From NCBI GenBank assembly GCA_045636205.1, contig JAZTXE010000074.1, positions 1 through 24,808 of the forward strand: a stretch of DNA of 24,808 nt, in the 5' to 3' direction. Every line of letters starts with the position of its first letter. Within the stretch, counting starts at the first letter, position 1. The notes below the pieces were generated by a model. The model was not told the DNA's origin. It saw only the letters and a program-made list of their open reading frames with translations, and did no database searches. Of the stretch, positions 6,617 through 13,766 are shown one piece after another. The translations under genes and the position numbers were made by a program. The DNA comes from JAZRUF01 sp045636205. GTDB taxonomy: Bacteria; Bacillota; Clostridia; Oscillospirales; JAAYXM01.

Positions 6617-7825
6617 TTATTTTCCTAAAATCCATTTTCCGCGTGTAAAGTCCGGAACATCTACCGGCATACCGCCCTTTGCAATTGAGAACTCGGAAAG
6701 CTCGGTTATTGCCATCCACAGTGCCGCGTCATACACGTCAACCGGCATAGGCGCTCCCTTTTCAAGTGCGTCAAAGAAGCATTTAAACTCCAGCCAGTCC
6801 ATACCGTCGTGCGAGCCCTGTACACCTTCTTTGATATACTCTTTCCACAGTGGATGCTCGTACTCTTCCTCATAATTTTTGGCATTGCCAAACTGAGTTT
6901 TTCCCCAGCCACCTACCTCAGCCTTTATATCCTCTTCGCGGTCGAGGAAAACCGAGTCGGTCACTTCTTCGTACATGCCCTTGGTCCCGTGAACGGTGAA
7001 GTTGCGCGAATAATATCTGGGGAGTGTCGTGTCAAGCGACAGTGTAATCGTCTCACCGCCCGCGCATTTCAATACGGTTGTAACTATGTCACCTTGCATG
7101 AACGGTTTATCTATCAGATTCTGGTCATCGGGTTTATTCTTCTTTATATATTCATGCATCCCGCGCGCCTTTGATGCAGTCGAGGACAGCGTAAGGACTC
7201 TGTTTCCACGATTTAACTTAAGTATACGTGCAATCGGTCCGAGCTCATGCGTAGGATAGTTTTCGCAGTTGCGGTAAAGGTACTCCTTGAGTCTGTAATG
7301 TCTGTCCTCGACGCTGTTTGCAAGCATCTCGCGCAGGTCGTGCTTATATCCGCCGTCACAGTGAACAATCTCTCCGAAAAGACCTTTTTCAACCATGTTG
7401 AGCGCCATCATCTCACGTCTGCCAAAACAGCAGTTTTCAAGGAACATAAAAGGTGTCTTGGTTCTCTCGTAGGTATCTACAAGACGCCAGCAATCGTTTA
7501 CTGAGTACGCGCCGCCGACTTCCATCGCAACCGGTTTCCCGGCTTCCATAGCTGCAAGCGTTACACACATATGAGTCTCCCATCCGGTCGCAACAATGAC
7601 TACCTGAACATCCTCGGAAGCGATAAGCTCATTGTAATCACATGTGATTACCGACGGATTCTTTCCGTATTTATCGGCTACCATTTTTGCCGCATCCTGC
7701 GCACGGTCCTCATAAACATCACAAACACCCGTGACTTCGACATTTTCCATATCAAGAAGAACATCCTTCAATAGATTTGCGCCGCGTCTTCCAAGCCCCG
7801 CAATTCCCACCTTAAACTTTTTCAT
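6617..7825 (-). CDS. Gfo/Idh/MocA family protein resembling GH109 NAD-dependent glycosidases
   Basis: The 402-residue protein opens with an NAD-binding Rossmann motif, FKVGIAGLGRRGANLL, and contains KPVAMEVGG, typical of Gfo/Idh/MocA enzymes. Several stretches go further and match what I know of GH109 alpha-N-acetylgalactosaminidases, which use NAD in hydrolysis: MALNMVEKGLFGEIVH followed by GYKHDLRE, YPTHELGPIARILKLNRG, TLPRYYSRNFTVHGTKG, DVYDAALWM and VDVPDFTRGKW. No signal peptide is present, so it would act in the cytoplasm, unlike many secreted GH109 enzymes. The frame extends to 7927, but ATG 7825 has a good site (ggaggatgtatctat) and fits the family start. It is divergent from an AraC regulator that may control it. 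A plain sugar dehydrogenase remains possible. Confidence 0.85.
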   Translation of the reverse strand: MKKFKVGIAGLGRRGANLLKDVLLDMENVEVTGVCDVYEDRAQDAAKMVADKYGKNPSVITCDYNELIASEDVQVVIVATGWETHMCVTLAAMEAGKPVAMEVGGAYSVNDCWRLVDTYERTKTPFMFLENCCFGRREMMALNMVEKGLFGEIVHCDGGYKHDLREMLANSVEDRHYRLKEYLYRNCENYPTHELGPIARILKLNRGNRVLTLSSTASKARGMHEYIKKNKPDDQNLIDKPFMQGDIVTTVLKCAGGETITLSLDTTLPRYYSRNFTVHGTKGMYEEVTDSVFLDREEDIKAEVGGWGKTQFGNAKNYEEEYEHPLWKEYIKEGVQGSHDGMDWLEFKCFFDALEKGAPMPVDVYDAALWMAITELSEFSIAKGGMPVDVPDFTRGKWILGK

Positions 7826-7860
7826 ATAGATACATCCTCCAATGATATTTTTATAATTGT

Positions 7861-7889
7861 ATTGTATTTTATCCAAAAATATATTACAA
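7861..7889 (-). promoter_or_regulatory. promoter of the GH109-like gene with an inverted repeat
   Basis: Read on the minus strand, TTGTAA (7889-7884) and TACAAT (7866-7861) are 17 bases apart, about 36 bases ahead of the start codon. An 8-bp inverted repeat, GTATTGTA at 7859-7866 and TACAATAC at 7885-7892, covers both boxes and may be an operator. For the divergent araC gene, TATAAT at 7911-7916 is a -10 candidate without a clear -35. Confidence 0.55.
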
Positions 7890-7938
7890 TACGTTTTTAG
7901 GTAAATAATATATAATTTCGGATACATGAGGTGAGCTT

Positions 7939-8784
7939 ATGCCGTACATAATGAAGAAGGTAGAAAAAGGCATTGAGATACACGGCTTCTTTTCTTTATT
8001 TGAGCCTTGCTATTCCAAAGATTTTTCTTTCTCCGGCGAAATACATGATTTTTGGGAAATGCTATTTGTCATAGATGGCGAAATCGGCGTTTCGGCTGAT
8101 GAGCACGTTTACACCCTATGTAAAAACGAAATTATATTTCACAAGCCGATGGAGCTCCATAAGCTATGGAGCCGCAACGCTACTTGTCCGCATCTTATAA
8201 CGCTGTCGTTTAACGCATCCGGTAAGCTCTTAAAGCGTCTTGAACAGGGTGTTTTTCATCTTACGCACGAGCAACGCGAAAAGATTTTTGAGCTTATAGA
8301 CTACTTGCGCAAAAACTGCGGCTATACCCCAGACAATACATGGAATAACTATTTTGATAAAATTGAAAACTCATACGAACTTCAGATAGTTTCAAATCTC
8401 CTCGAAAACTTTCTGCTGTCTTTGGATGATTCCCTCACAGTAACGCTTGCCACGCTTACCGACCGCGAAAGCTGCGTTTATAAATCCGCTGTGCAAGTAA
8501 TGGACGAGCTTTTGTTTGAAAACCCGTCGGTTGCCGACATTGCGGAAAGATGTATGGTCAGCGCATCGTACTTAAAGAAGCTTTTTGCCAAATATGCAGG
8601 TATAGGCGTGCACAAATATTTCCTGCGTTTAAAGTTAAACCATGCGGTAAAGCTTTTAAAGCAAGGTCATTCAGTTACTGAAGTCAGCGAAAAGCTCGCG
8701 TTTAACACGCAGAATTATTTCAGCACGGTCTTTAAACGGGAGTTTGGAGCATCACCGTCCTCTTATGCAGCGCGGTTTAAATAA
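7939..8784 (+). CDS. AraC family transcriptional regulator
   Basis: The 281-residue protein has an N-terminal cupin-like sensor region (roughly residues 10-120, with HDFWEMLFVIDGEIG and HKPMELHKLW). At the C-terminus (roughly residues 185-281) are two helix-turn-helix units: SVADIAERCMVSASYLKKLF and the classic second unit with SVTEVSEKLAFNTQNYFSTV and FKREFGASPSSY. The start at ATG 7939 follows gaggtgagctt. It is divergent from the GH109-like gene across 113 bases that hold an inverted repeat over the target promoter. By analogy with many AraC and sugar-gene pairs it probably senses a carbohydrate and controls that neighbour. The ligand is unknown. A hairpin terminator follows at once. Confidence 0.92.
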   Translation: MPYIMKKVEKGIEIHGFFSLFEPCYSKDFSFSGEIHDFWEMLFVIDGEIGVSADEHVYTLCKNEIIFHKPMELHKLWSRNATCPHLITLSFNASGKLLKRLEQGVFHLTHEQREKIFELIDYLRKNCGYTPDNTWNNYFDKIENSYELQIVSNLLENFLLSLDDSLTVTLATLTDRESCVYKSAVQVMDELLFENPSVADIAERCMVSASYLKKLFAKYAGIGVHKYFLRLKLNHAVKLLKQGHSVTEVSEKLAFNTQNYFSTVFKREFGASPSSYAARFK

Positions 8785-8785
8785 A

Positions 8786-8828
8786 AAACGGACCTATGCG
8801 GTTGTTTGCCGTATAAGTCCGTTTAATC
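8786..8828 (+). terminator. intrinsic terminator after the araC-type gene
   Basis: The arms at 8786-8801 (aaacggacctatgcgg) and 8809-8824 (ccgtataagtccgttt) pair with one mismatch and one G-T pair, followed by taatctt. It starts two bases after the stop codon. The insertion element begins immediately after it. Confidence 0.75.
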
Positions 8829-8856
8829 TTACTCCCATTTCTAGATAAGTATTGAT
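8829..8856 (+). repeat. left terminal inverted repeat
   Basis: This 28-base sequence begins ttactcccatttctagataa and ends at 8856. It is the exact reverse complement of 11174-11201. Confidence 0.95.
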
Positions 8857-8889
8857 AATTAATTTTTTCAAAAATTACTAGTAAATATG

Positions 8890-8946
8890 CATAAAAGCAT
8901 TTTATGACTACAGAAAAATATACGATTAAGTATAAATATTTTTCTG
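8890..8946 (+). promoter_or_regulatory. two hairpins ahead of the transposase gene
   Basis: CATAAAA (8890-8896) pairs with TTTTATG (8900-8906), and cagaaaaata (8911-8920) pairs exactly with tatttttctg (8937-8946). The second hairpin ends one base before the ribosome binding site (tggaggttataaa). Either could block readthrough transcription or hide the start region. No strong promoter boxes are seen here. Confidence 0.45.
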
Positions 8947-8959
8947 TGGAGGTTATAAA

Positions 8960-10216
8960 ATGTCAAAGTTAAAGGATTTAAAAGATTTAGTTCAAAATGT
9001 CAATTTAACAGAAGAACAAATTGCAGAACTTCTTACTATCATTGTTGATATGAGGAAGAAAAATGAAAATGCTGAAAAAGGTAAGGTTGTGTTACTACCT
9101 GAATTATTAGCATTATTAGAAAAATGCACCATAAACAGAGGGGAAGAATTGGTTTGTCCTTTATGTGGTAGCACTTCTGTAAATAAAAATGGTAAAAAAG
9201 ATGGTAGGCAAAGATACTTATGCAAGGCTTGTTCTAAAACTTTCGGGGATACCTATGGAACTTTACTCTACCATTCAAAATTAACAGGAAAGCAATGGAT
9301 TGAGTTTTTGACCTTAACCCTTTATAATGCAAGTCTAAACAGAATTAAAAAGGATATGAGTATCAATCTCGCAACTGCATGGTACAACAGACATAAAGTA
9401 TGTTCTCTTATAATGCAGTTAGAAGGCGAACAAGATAGTTTCCCCTCTATTGTTGAGGGTGACGAGTTCTTTATTCCGCTGTCTTTCATTGGTGAGAGAA
9501 ACAAGGCTTTCTTCATTGAAGAATTGAAAAGAATGCCACGTCACCACCGTAACAGAGCAGAAAAGTTTGAATATATCGAACAGGCTGGCTATGAGGTTGC
9601 AGAGATTGAGGATATGGATGGCTTTTACGATGATGAAACTATCCCATCTAATCTTTCAGTATCAAAGGAACTAAATGGTCTTGATAAGGAAGAAAAGAGG
9701 AAAAGAGGTATCAGCAACGAACAGGTTTGTGTTATTACTGCTGTGGATAAATTGCAAAATGCTTATCTATCACCCACTTGCTTGGGTAAGATTGAACCCA
9801 AACATTTAGAACAGCATTTGGGTGGCAGATTTGCCGAAGATAGTATTCTTGTTACTGATAGTTTAAGAGCATACAGAACATTTGCTAATAATAACAAGAT
9901 ACATTTAAGACAGATACCTTTAGGCAGACACACTTCTGGTCCATTCAATTTAGGTAAGGTTAATTCTTATCATTCTAAACTGACTGACTTTTTTGACAGA
10001 TATAAAGAAGTTGGCTCAAAGTATTTAGACCACTACCTTGCTTTGTTTAGGTGGCAAGAAAAAGGTTTTAACTCCAGAACAGCAGACAGAGTTAAAATGT
10101 TAATTGATATGCTGACAAAAGGTGTGCCTGAAAAAGTGGAATTCCAAAAATTGAAATATAGACCTTTTCCTTTTGATACTAAAAATATTGTAAGGGTAGT
10201 GACAATTTCCGCATAA
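8960..10216 (+). CDS. IS1595-like (ISXO2-type) transposase
   Basis: The 418-residue protein would cut and join the element ends. A zinc ribbon, Cys66/Cys69 in VCPLCGS and Cys88/Cys91 in YLCKACSKTF, precedes a helix-turn-helix-like region. The RNase H-fold catalytic domain begins at Asp168 in VEGDEFF and continues with Asp300 in ILVTDSLRAY. Its third site is near Asn335 and His338 in VNSYHSKL, followed by KYLDHYLALFRW. This order matches the IS1595/ISXO2 superfamily. A large insertion (about residues 172-250, charged) separates the first catalytic residue from the next beta strand and makes the protein longer than usual. GGAGG at 8948-8952 supports ATG 8960. It looks intact. Exact group assignment is uncertain. 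Confidence 0.87.
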   Translation: MSKLKDLKDLVQNVNLTEEQIAELLTIIVDMRKKNENAEKGKVVLLPELLALLEKCTINRGEELVCPLCGSTSVNKNGKKDGRQRYLCKACSKTFGDTYGTLLYHSKLTGKQWIEFLTLTLYNASLNRIKKDMSINLATAWYNRHKVCSLIMQLEGEQDSFPSIVEGDEFFIPLSFIGERNKAFFIEELKRMPRHHRNRAEKFEYIEQAGYEVAEIEDMDGFYDDETIPSNLSVSKELNGLDKEEKRKRGISNEQVCVITAVDKLQNAYLSPTCLGKIEPKHLEQHLGGRFAEDSILVTDSLRAYRTFANNNKIHLRQIPLGRHTSGPFNLGKVNSYHSKLTDFFDRYKEVGSKYLDHYLALFRWQEKGFNSRTADRVKMLIDMLTKGVPEKVEFQKLKYRPFPFDTKNIVRVVTISA

Positions 10217-10227
10217 TGTGGTATAAT
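10199..10227 (+). promoter_or_regulatory. promoter for the passenger gene
   Basis: GTGACA (10199-10204) and a perfect TATAAT (10222-10227) are exactly 17 bases apart. The promoter overlaps the transposase stop codon and would start transcription near 10234, giving a leader of about 88 bases before the passenger ATG. Confidence 0.65.
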
Positions 10228-10321
10228 TATATTGAGAATTGGAACATTTTTCTGATTTTTCAGTCTATATGAGTAGAAAGAGTTAAACAAATAAGAATTT
10301 TATACAGGAAGAGAGATTAGA

Positions 10322-11056
10322 ATGAAGAAACATTATATTTCACTGGGATATTTTTGCTCAATTGCCAGTGAACTTGAGCGTTTGGGCTTGAGAAATGAAT
10401 CATCACCATTTGATTGGCTTATTAGTGATTTTGAAGGTGTTATCCAAGCAATACAAAATCATTTTGCAGACTTTATAGAATACAAATATTTAGCACAAAA
10501 CCGACAGTATCGTTCTTATTATTTGAACACTAAATACAACATCGAATTTTACCATGATTTTACCAAATACGCATCGCTAAAAGAACAATTACCGATGGTA
10601 CAAGACAAGTATCAAAGGCGCATAAAAAGATTTTATGAATCAATCAGTGAGCCGACTCTCTTTGTACGATATATTTCCGACGAACAACTTATTAATGGGA
10701 CTTCAAAGGAATTACTTTGGATTGAAGAGAACTATGATACGATAATAGCGTTGCTCAAATCATTTAATGAGGATAATGAAATCCTGTTTATTGCGAATGA
10801 TGGCGTCAAATCATCTAAAATTGTCATACATAATGTGCAAAAGGATAATGGAGACAGTGTAAACAGAAGTCCAATTGTCAATACTCCATCTTTATCAGAG
10901 ATGTTCAATTCATTTGACTTCGCTCAAAGACAGGATAACATACTACGGCATAAAAAGAAAAAGTTTAGTCGAATAGCATTAAAAGTTAAGAAAAAAGCCA
11001 CTTTATGTTTTCAAAAAATTTTCTTGCACGAATATATTCATGATTACCAATACTAA
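10322..11056 (+). CDS. DUF1796 family putative papain-like cysteine peptidase (IS passenger)
   Basis: The 244-residue protein has the DUF1796 pattern: an N-terminal YISLGYFCSIASELERLGLR, SSPFDWLIS shortly after, and YNIEFYHDF around residues 72-80. Cys12, Asp31 and His78 are the likely active-site residues by analogy with papain-like folds. The family has no firmly established substrate that I know of and is often found near surface-polysaccharide genes. The C-terminus is basic (HKKKKFSRIALKVKKKATLC), with no signal peptide or membrane helix. An aggaagagag site precedes ATG 10322. It lies inside the insertion element with its own promoter and terminator, so it is cargo rather than a host gene and is not needed for transposition by its family. 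Confidence 0.78.
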   Translation: MKKHYISLGYFCSIASELERLGLRNESSPFDWLISDFEGVIQAIQNHFADFIEYKYLAQNRQYRSYYLNTKYNIEFYHDFTKYASLKEQLPMVQDKYQRRIKRFYESISEPTLFVRYISDEQLINGTSKELLWIEENYDTIIALLKSFNEDNEILFIANDGVKSSKIVIHNVQKDNGDSVNRSPIVNTPSLSEMFNSFDFAQRQDNILRHKKKKFSRIALKVKKKATLCFQKIFLHEYIHDYQY

Positions 11057-11113
11057 AGCACAGTACACCCTATTTCACAAATTCCAATTTGTTGAACTAA
11101 ATATATATATGAG

Positions 11114-11160
11114 AAGGTGCATGCTACAAGTGTATCAATGATTTTGCATGCACCTTTTTG
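11114..11160 (+). terminator. terminator of the passenger gene
   Basis: aaggtgcatgc (11114-11124) pairs perfectly with gcatgcacctt (11146-11156), followed by a T run to 11159. The loop is 21 bases. It isolates the passenger from the aminotransferase gene beyond the element end. Confidence 0.75.
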
Positions 11161-11173
11161 TATACTTTTACCC

Positions 11174-11201
11174 ATCAATACTTATCTAGAAATGGGAGTA
11201 A
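11174..11201 (-). repeat. right terminal inverted repeat
   Basis: This 28-base sequence ends aaatgggagtaa and is the exact reverse complement of 8829-8856, with no mismatch. Perfect ends suggest a recent insertion. Confidence 0.95.
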
Positions 11202-11203
11202 TT

Positions 11204-12391
11204 TTATTTGTATTCATTTGCAAGCTTTTCAAATGCAGGCAGTGAATTTTTAATCATATCTGTCTGTACACAGTAGGAAATACGTACATATCCCGGGCAA
11301 CCAAAATCATCACCGGGAACTAAGAGCAACTCGTATTTCTTTGCCTTTTCGCAGAATGCCGCGGCATCCTCTTCCATAGCCTTTACAAAAAGGTAAAATG
11401 CACCGTCCGGGTATACGCACTCAAAGCCCATATCACTGAGCGCATTGTATAAAAGGTCACGGTTTGTCTTATAAATTGATATATCCGCAGTCTTTCCCGC
11501 GCAAGCTGCAGCTACACGCTGGAACAAGCTCGGTGCACACACATATCCGAGCGCACGTCCTGCACCGCAAACCGCCGCGTACACATCCTTTGAGCCTGTA
11601 ACCTTATCGCTTACGAGCACATACCCGATTCTCTCGCCCGGCAGTGAGAGTGACTTACTAAACGAATAGCAGACTATTGTATCATCATAGTATTTTGTCA
11701 CATACGGAACCTCTGTTGCCGCATCGTATACCAGCTCGCGGTACGGCTCGTCCGCGATGAGGAAAATCGGCTCGCCGCGCCTTTGGGATTCTTCTCTCAG
11801 AAGTGCGGCAAGTTCTTTTATTGTTTTCTCAGTGTACACAACGCCGCACGGATTATTCGGCGAGTTAATTATAACCGCCTTTGTATTCTCAGTAATCGCC
11901 GCGCGCAGTGCTTTAAAATCTATCTGGAAGGACGGCTTTTCCGCAGGTACTACTACAAGCTTTCCGCCTGCAGCTTCCACGAACACTTTGTATTCCGGGA
12001 AAAACGGCGAAATCGCAATGAATTCGTCATTCTCCTCACACAGTCCGCGGATTGCAGACATAAGAGCCGCCGCCGCACCCACGGTAACATATAAATTATC
12101 CGCCTTAAAATCCGTGCCAAAGCGCTCGTTCAAATTATCCGCAAGTGCTTTTCGTACAGACGCATCGCCCTGCGCGGAAGTATAACCGTGCAGAACCGCC
12201 GCGTCCATATCATTGAGTATATTCTTAATTGATTCATTTACTATCTCCGGTGCCGGAACCGACGGATTTCCCAAAGAGAAATCGAAAACCTTGTCCGCGC
12301 CTATTTCCGCCTTGCGGCGGTTTCCGTACTCAAAAATCTCGCGTATAACCGAGCGAGTAGTTCCCAACTGATGCATTTTCGAATTGACCAT
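11204..12391 (-). CDS. pyridoxal phosphate-dependent aminotransferase (class I/II)
   Basis: The 395-residue protein is a fold-type I aminotransferase. Visible landmarks are FDFSLGNPSVPAP near the N-terminus, the NSPNNPCGVVYT segment that orients PLP, FLIADEPYREL with the PLP-pairing Asp, and the PLP lysine in SFSKSLSLPGERIGYV. The C-terminal FGCPGYVRISYC carries the carboxylate-binding Arg. The amino-acid substrate cannot be deduced; aspartate- or alanine-type enzymes share this pattern. ATG 12391 is preceded on its strand by gaggcaggttttaaca; a second ATG five codons in is possible. The stop codon is only three bases from the insertion element, so its native terminator may have been separated from it. 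The divergent neighbour is the HprK-like kinase gene. Confidence 0.92.
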   Translation of the reverse strand: MVNSKMHQLGTTRSVIREIFEYGNRRKAEIGADKVFDFSLGNPSVPAPEIVNESIKNILNDMDAAVLHGYTSAQGDASVRKALADNLNERFGTDFKADNLYVTVGAAAALMSAIRGLCEENDEFIAISPFFPEYKVFVEAAGGKLVVVPAEKPSFQIDFKALRAAITENTKAVIINSPNNPCGVVYTEKTIKELAALLREESQRRGEPIFLIADEPYRELVYDAATEVPYVTKYYDDTIVCYSFSKSLSLPGERIGYVLVSDKVTGSKDVYAAVCGAGRALGYVCAPSLFQRVAAACAGKTADISIYKTNRDLLYNALSDMGFECVYPDGAFYLFVKAMEEDAAAFCEKAKKYELLLVPGDDFGCPGYVRISYCVQTDMIKNSLPAFEKLANEYK

Positions 12392-12616
12392 TGTTAAAAC
12401 CTGCCTCTTTCTATTCTATACAGATAATTATATCACATTTGCCCGATTTGTAAATATTAAGCTGTAATTGCTTAATACAGTCTAAACGGCTATGGTTATC
12501 ACATAAGCAAGTAAGGAAAAATCCAATAATTTGCATCAAAATTAAAAAAATGCTACTGTACATATGGGAAAAATAGTGGTAGAATAGTATAAAATGCATT
12601 ATTATCATCATTTTTT

Positions 12617-12621
12617 GGGAG
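12617..12621 (+). promoter_or_regulatory. ribosome binding site deciding the kinase start
   Basis: GGGAG at 12617-12621 touches an ATG at 12622 but sits six bases ahead of the in-frame ATG at 12628, which is the correct distance. The second ATG is therefore chosen. Confidence 0.7.
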
Positions 12622-12627
12622 ATGCAA

Positions 12628-13329
12628 ATGAAACAGTATTACAAGATAAGCGGTTTATCGGTTGAGATGGACAGCTTCGGATACACGGTGGAGCAGGCGA
12701 AGCCGTATTTATCGGAGCCTGTTGAAAAGGTGGATATAGTAATCCGTTCGGATTGGAAGACGCTCAAGGAGCAACAACCGCATTTGTCCGAGGAGGACTG
12801 CGAGTATTTATCCACGGGCGCAAGTTTTTACTATCAGCTTTTGGGATTTGACGGGATGCTGCTTCATGCGTCGGCGGCGGTTATGAATGGCGAGGCATAT
12901 TTATTCTCTGCACCGTGCGGAACCGGAAAGAGCACGCACACGTCTCTGTGGCGCAAGGTGTTCGGCGAGGATAAGGTGCAGATACTCAATGACGATAAGC
13001 CGGCACTCAGGTTAGAGGACGGTATATGGTACGCATACGGAACACCGTGGAGCGGAAAGACGGATCAAAATTTGAACATTCGTGTACCGCTCAAGGGAAT
13101 TTGCATGCTGCATCAGAGTCCTGAAAATCATATTGAGAGGTTTTCAGGAAGCAAGGCGATATTTGCGTTGCTTGAGCAGACCGCGCGCCCGGCAGGGGCA
13201 GCGGGACGAATTCGCATGCTTGAACTTTTGGATAAGCTGATGGGCACCGTGCCGGTGTGGCAGATGGGCTGCAATATGGAAGACGAGGCGCCGAGAGTGT
13301 CGTATACGGCTATGAGCGGCGGAGTATAA
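12628..13329 (+). CDS. HprK-like (HPr kinase/PEPCK-fold) kinase
   Basis: The 233-residue protein has the nucleotide-binding core of HPr kinase-like proteins: LLHASAAV (His80), a P-loop APCGTGKSTHTSLW (Lys101), the metal-binding pair in ILNDDKPALR (Asp122, Asp123), and GTPWSGKTDQN. It lacks the N-terminal half of true HprK and the rest of PEP carboxykinase. Such short HprK-related proteins occur in peptide-modification loci; in some lasso peptide clusters a homologue phosphorylates the precursor. PqqD-like, peptidase and exporter genes follow, which supports that kind of role. The substrate is unknown. Promoter boxes upstream are weak (TTGCAT 12531-12536, TACTGT 12554-12559). Two palindromic repeats separate it from the next gene. 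Confidence 0.8.
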   Translation: MKQYYKISGLSVEMDSFGYTVEQAKPYLSEPVEKVDIVIRSDWKTLKEQQPHLSEEDCEYLSTGASFYYQLLGFDGMLLHASAAVMNGEAYLFSAPCGTGKSTHTSLWRKVFGEDKVQILNDDKPALRLEDGIWYAYGTPWSGKTDQNLNIRVPLKGICMLHQSPENHIERFSGSKAIFALLEQTARPAGAAGRIRMLELLDKLMGTVPVWQMGCNMEDEAPRVSYTAMSGGV

Positions 13330-13335
13330 GATACT

Positions 13336-13387
13336 ACCCCTCAGTCAAAACCTGCGGTTTTGCCAGCTCCCCTGACAAGGGGAGCCT
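13336..13387. repeat. palindromic intergenic repeat, copy 1
   Basis: The unit holds two small hairpins: aaaacc/ggtttt around tgc (13347-13361) and ctcccct/aggggag around gaca (13367-13384). The ctcagtc...cagctccc...gggagcct layout resembles short repeats I associate with Oscillospiraceae genomes. Copy 2 follows 30 bases on. Confidence 0.7.
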
Positions 13388-13416
13388 ATGGGGATGATAA
13401 GGGAATAATCAGACAA

Positions 13417-13466
13417 GCTCTCCGTCACGGCAAAGCCGAGTCAGCTCCCTTTACACAAGGGAGCCT
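13417..13466. repeat. palindromic intergenic repeat, copy 2
   Basis: The unit has the same plan as copy 1 with different stems: cggc/gccg around aaa, and ctccctt/aagggag around tacac (13445-13463). Shared parts are the ctc-gtca start and cagctccc...gggagcct end. Compensated stem changes between copies suggest that the RNA or DNA hairpin matters. Confidence 0.7.
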
Positions 13467-13505
13467 GATACGCAGGACGAAACAGTAAGTAAGGAGTTGT
13501 TATAA

Positions 13506-13766
13506 ATGAAGCTTAAGGATGGATTTATTCTCCGCGAGGTAGCGGGGGAGAACGTGGTTGTACCGTCGGGTGACACGCTGAATTTAAATATGATGATTAC
13601 GCTCAACGAGACAGGGAGATTTTTGTGGGAGCGTTTGGAGAAGGGCGCGGAGGAAGAGGATTTGGTAAACGCGCTTTTGGGTGAGTATGATGTGAGCGAG
13701 GCGGATGCAAAGGCGCATGTCTCAGCTTTCATTGAAAAACTTAGTGCACATGATTTCCTCGAATGA
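13506..13766 (+). CDS. PqqD family protein (RiPP recognition element-like)
   Basis: The 86-residue protein follows the PqqD pattern: an N-terminal beta region (LKDGFILREVAGENVVVPSG), then LNLNMMITLNETGRFLWERL and an alpha-helical end (EEDLVNALLGEYDVSEADAKAHVSAFIEKL). PqqD-like domains bind the leader of a precursor peptide and present it to modifying enzymes. Free-standing copies often serve kinases, radical SAM enzymes or proteases. A strong aaggagttgttata precedes ATG 13506. The next gene overlaps its 3' end by 17 bases in another frame, so the two are translationally coupled. No precursor or radical SAM enzyme is seen nearby. Confidence 0.88.
   Translation: MKLKDGFILREVAGENVVVPSGDTLNLNMMITLNETGRFLWERLEKGAEEEDLVNALLGEYDVSEADAKAHVSAFIEKLSAHDFLE

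Larger units (their letters stand above)
8829..11201. mobile_element. IS1595-like insertion element with DUF1796 passenger gene
   Basis: A 2373-bp unit is bounded by perfect 28-bp terminal inverted repeats and holds a DDE-type transposase gene plus one passenger gene, both on +. It is clearly more AT-rich than the flanking genes. It has inserted between the araC terminator and the 3' end of the convergent aminotransferase gene, whose stop codon lies three bases from the right end. No 8-bp target duplication (expected for the IS1595 family) is visible. The ends are flanked by TA on both sides if the outer two bases of the repeats are read as target. Most IS1595 elements are about 1 kb; larger members with passenger genes are known. 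Confidence 0.88.

Noticed and set aside
8829..11201. Composite transposon or integron carrying resistance genes
   Set aside because: There is one transposase, one pair of short inverted repeats and a single DUF1796 passenger; no resistance gene, integrase or second IS copy is present.
12411..12611. 66-codon minus-strand ORF between the aminotransferase and kinase genes
   Set aside because: It runs through AT-rich promoter DNA, lacks a ribosome binding site and has no organised domain, so it looks like chance.
13336..13466. CRISPR array
   Set aside because: Only two diverged palindromic units with internal hairpins are present; there is no regular spacer pattern and no cas gene.
13330..13505. 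Possible precursor peptide gene between the kinase and PqqD genes
   Set aside because: The gap is filled by two palindromic repeats; the only short ATG ORF (at 13388) stops after six codons and has no suitable ribosome binding site.
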